Made by a program: the position numbers and the translations under genes. Of a stretch of DNA of 64,000 bases, positions 63,021-64,000 are shown piece after piece (the first letter of the stretch is position 1; every line of letters starts with the position of its first letter). A model generated the notes under the pieces. It was given only the letters and a program-made list of their open reading frames with translations. It did no database searches and had not been told where the DNA came from. Source of the DNA: Rhynochetos jubatus (taxonomy: Eukaryota > Chordata > Aves > Eurypygiformes > Rhynochetidae); NCBI GenBank assembly GCA_027574665.1, contig CM050654.1, positions 36,413,722 through 36,477,721 of the forward strand. The letters run 5' to 3'.

Positions 63021-64000
63021 CTTGAGTCTTTCTCTCTTCCCCTCTCGCCTCCCATTTTTTTTTTCCTATTTGGTTTTTTCCTGCATTAAACCTGAATTCT
63101 TTAAGGACCTGGTGTCCAACACCATCTTCAGAATTGTTCAGCTTCCCTAGTGTCTGGAAGTACTTGGAGATGGAAAATCATGTAACCTGGTGTGTTTCTC
63201 AGATGGAGATGTATGGGCTAATGGAGGTTTAAAAAAAATAAAAATGGCGTGTTTGCAAAGGCATTTGGCACCTCTGCAGAATAATTGAAAATAAGACCAA
63301 ATGGACCCTTAAGATCTCTTCAAAAGTTTAATAGAATATTGATTTTCTTTTGAAGGTGTGGAAAGCCTTCATCCCGTGCCATGTCCTGTCTGTGCCACAG
63401 CCCGTAGATTGGAAACACTCAATCAGAATAGTGAATAACGAGTGCATCACGATGGGGCCGAACTCTGTAGGTTTGTATTAAAAAGCACTCGGGAACGACT
63501 CAGTCCTTTGATGTGAAGTTTTGATTTCTGTGCCTCGTGCTGCAGAGGAGTTGCTCTCTCACATATTGGTATTCCTGGGCAAACCTGTGAGGGTATACGT
63601 GTGCGTCTCTGGGTTTCAAAGTTAGCTCATGTACATGTTGTGTAACCTTTCAGTAATCTCGGTGAACGAGAAAGCACTGCTAGTGTGAAGATGCAAAACA
63701 TTTCAGCTTATTAGTAAAAAAAGAAAAATCCCCTAAAACATTCACTTTTTAAAATCGAACAAAGTTCAGACTTTTATAATTGCTTCAAAGTTAAGTATGC
63801 TTTATAAGTAATAAATTAAATCCATTTTCCTGAGGCAGATGAAACTACAAGGATAACTGATAGCAAATCGAAGGAAATGGACCTTTATCCTCTTTTTTTT
63901 CCCCTCCCTTTTGCTGTCCGTGGGTCTTCAGCTGTGGTATTCTTCTGCTTACTTTGAAACTGCCCCAGTTAGGTTGGTCTGAAGTTATTTTTGCTGTGAG
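63021..64000. other. noncoding stretch to the window end
   Basis: No gene or repeat recognised. Pyrimidine-rich tracts occur at 63029-63080 and 63890-63912, and neither sits next to a credible exon. Confidence 0.5.

Noticed and set aside
1..64000. CRISPR arrays, tRNA or rRNA genes, bacterial operons
   Set aside because: No regular spacer-repeat arrays, no tRNA cloverleaf with intact A and B boxes, and no dense collinear genes were seen; the sequence is vertebrate nuclear DNA.

Overview
The window reads as noncoding DNA from a bird (or a close sauropsid relative) nuclear genome. The evidence is interspersed repeats: a 5'-truncated CR1 LINE at about 58055-59459 with an avian-type reverse transcriptase remnant and an ATTCTGTG-type tail, four further CR1 3'-end fragments, and two solo LTRs of an endogenous retrovirus family I know from bird genomes. 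Overall composition is AT-rich, stop codons are dense in all frames, and I found no bacterial, phage or CRISPR content.

Layout. 1-43.2 kb is AT-rich intergenic or intronic sequence with scattered repeats: CR1 fragments at 7.0, 30.7 and 31.9 kb, a (+) LTR at 28.2-28.8 kb and an oppositely oriented LTR at 30.2-30.7 kb, an ancient repeat at 35.2 kb, a MIR-like remnant at 42.1-42.3 kb, and small local duplications at 20.7-21.2 kb. A strong CpG island at about 43.24-44.33 kb is the only convincing gene landmark. It contains a consensus splice donor on the + strand at 43736, so the simplest reading is a promoter plus a probably noncoding first exon, with the remaining 20 kb to the right being first intron. 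From 44.3 kb to the end the sequence is intron-like, interrupted by the CR1 at 58-59.5 kb, a CR1 tail at 60.2 kb and a MIR-like element at 62.9 kb.

No complete protein-coding gene can be supported. The longest open frames lie in the CpG island, where GC-rich codons suppress stops on both strands, and they look like composition artefacts. I could not name the gene driven from the CpG island. A weaker candidate for transcribed sequence is a block at 15.3-16.8 kb with several good splice-like signals.

I did not find a convincing undescribed biological system. The items most worth checking are the CpG-island promoter with its 51-bp duplication and G-quadruplex motif, the inverted pair of LTRs, the palindrome abutting a CR1 breakpoint, and the splice-like block at 16 kb. 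All boundaries were judged by eye from remembered family consensus sequences; no alignment or database search was run.
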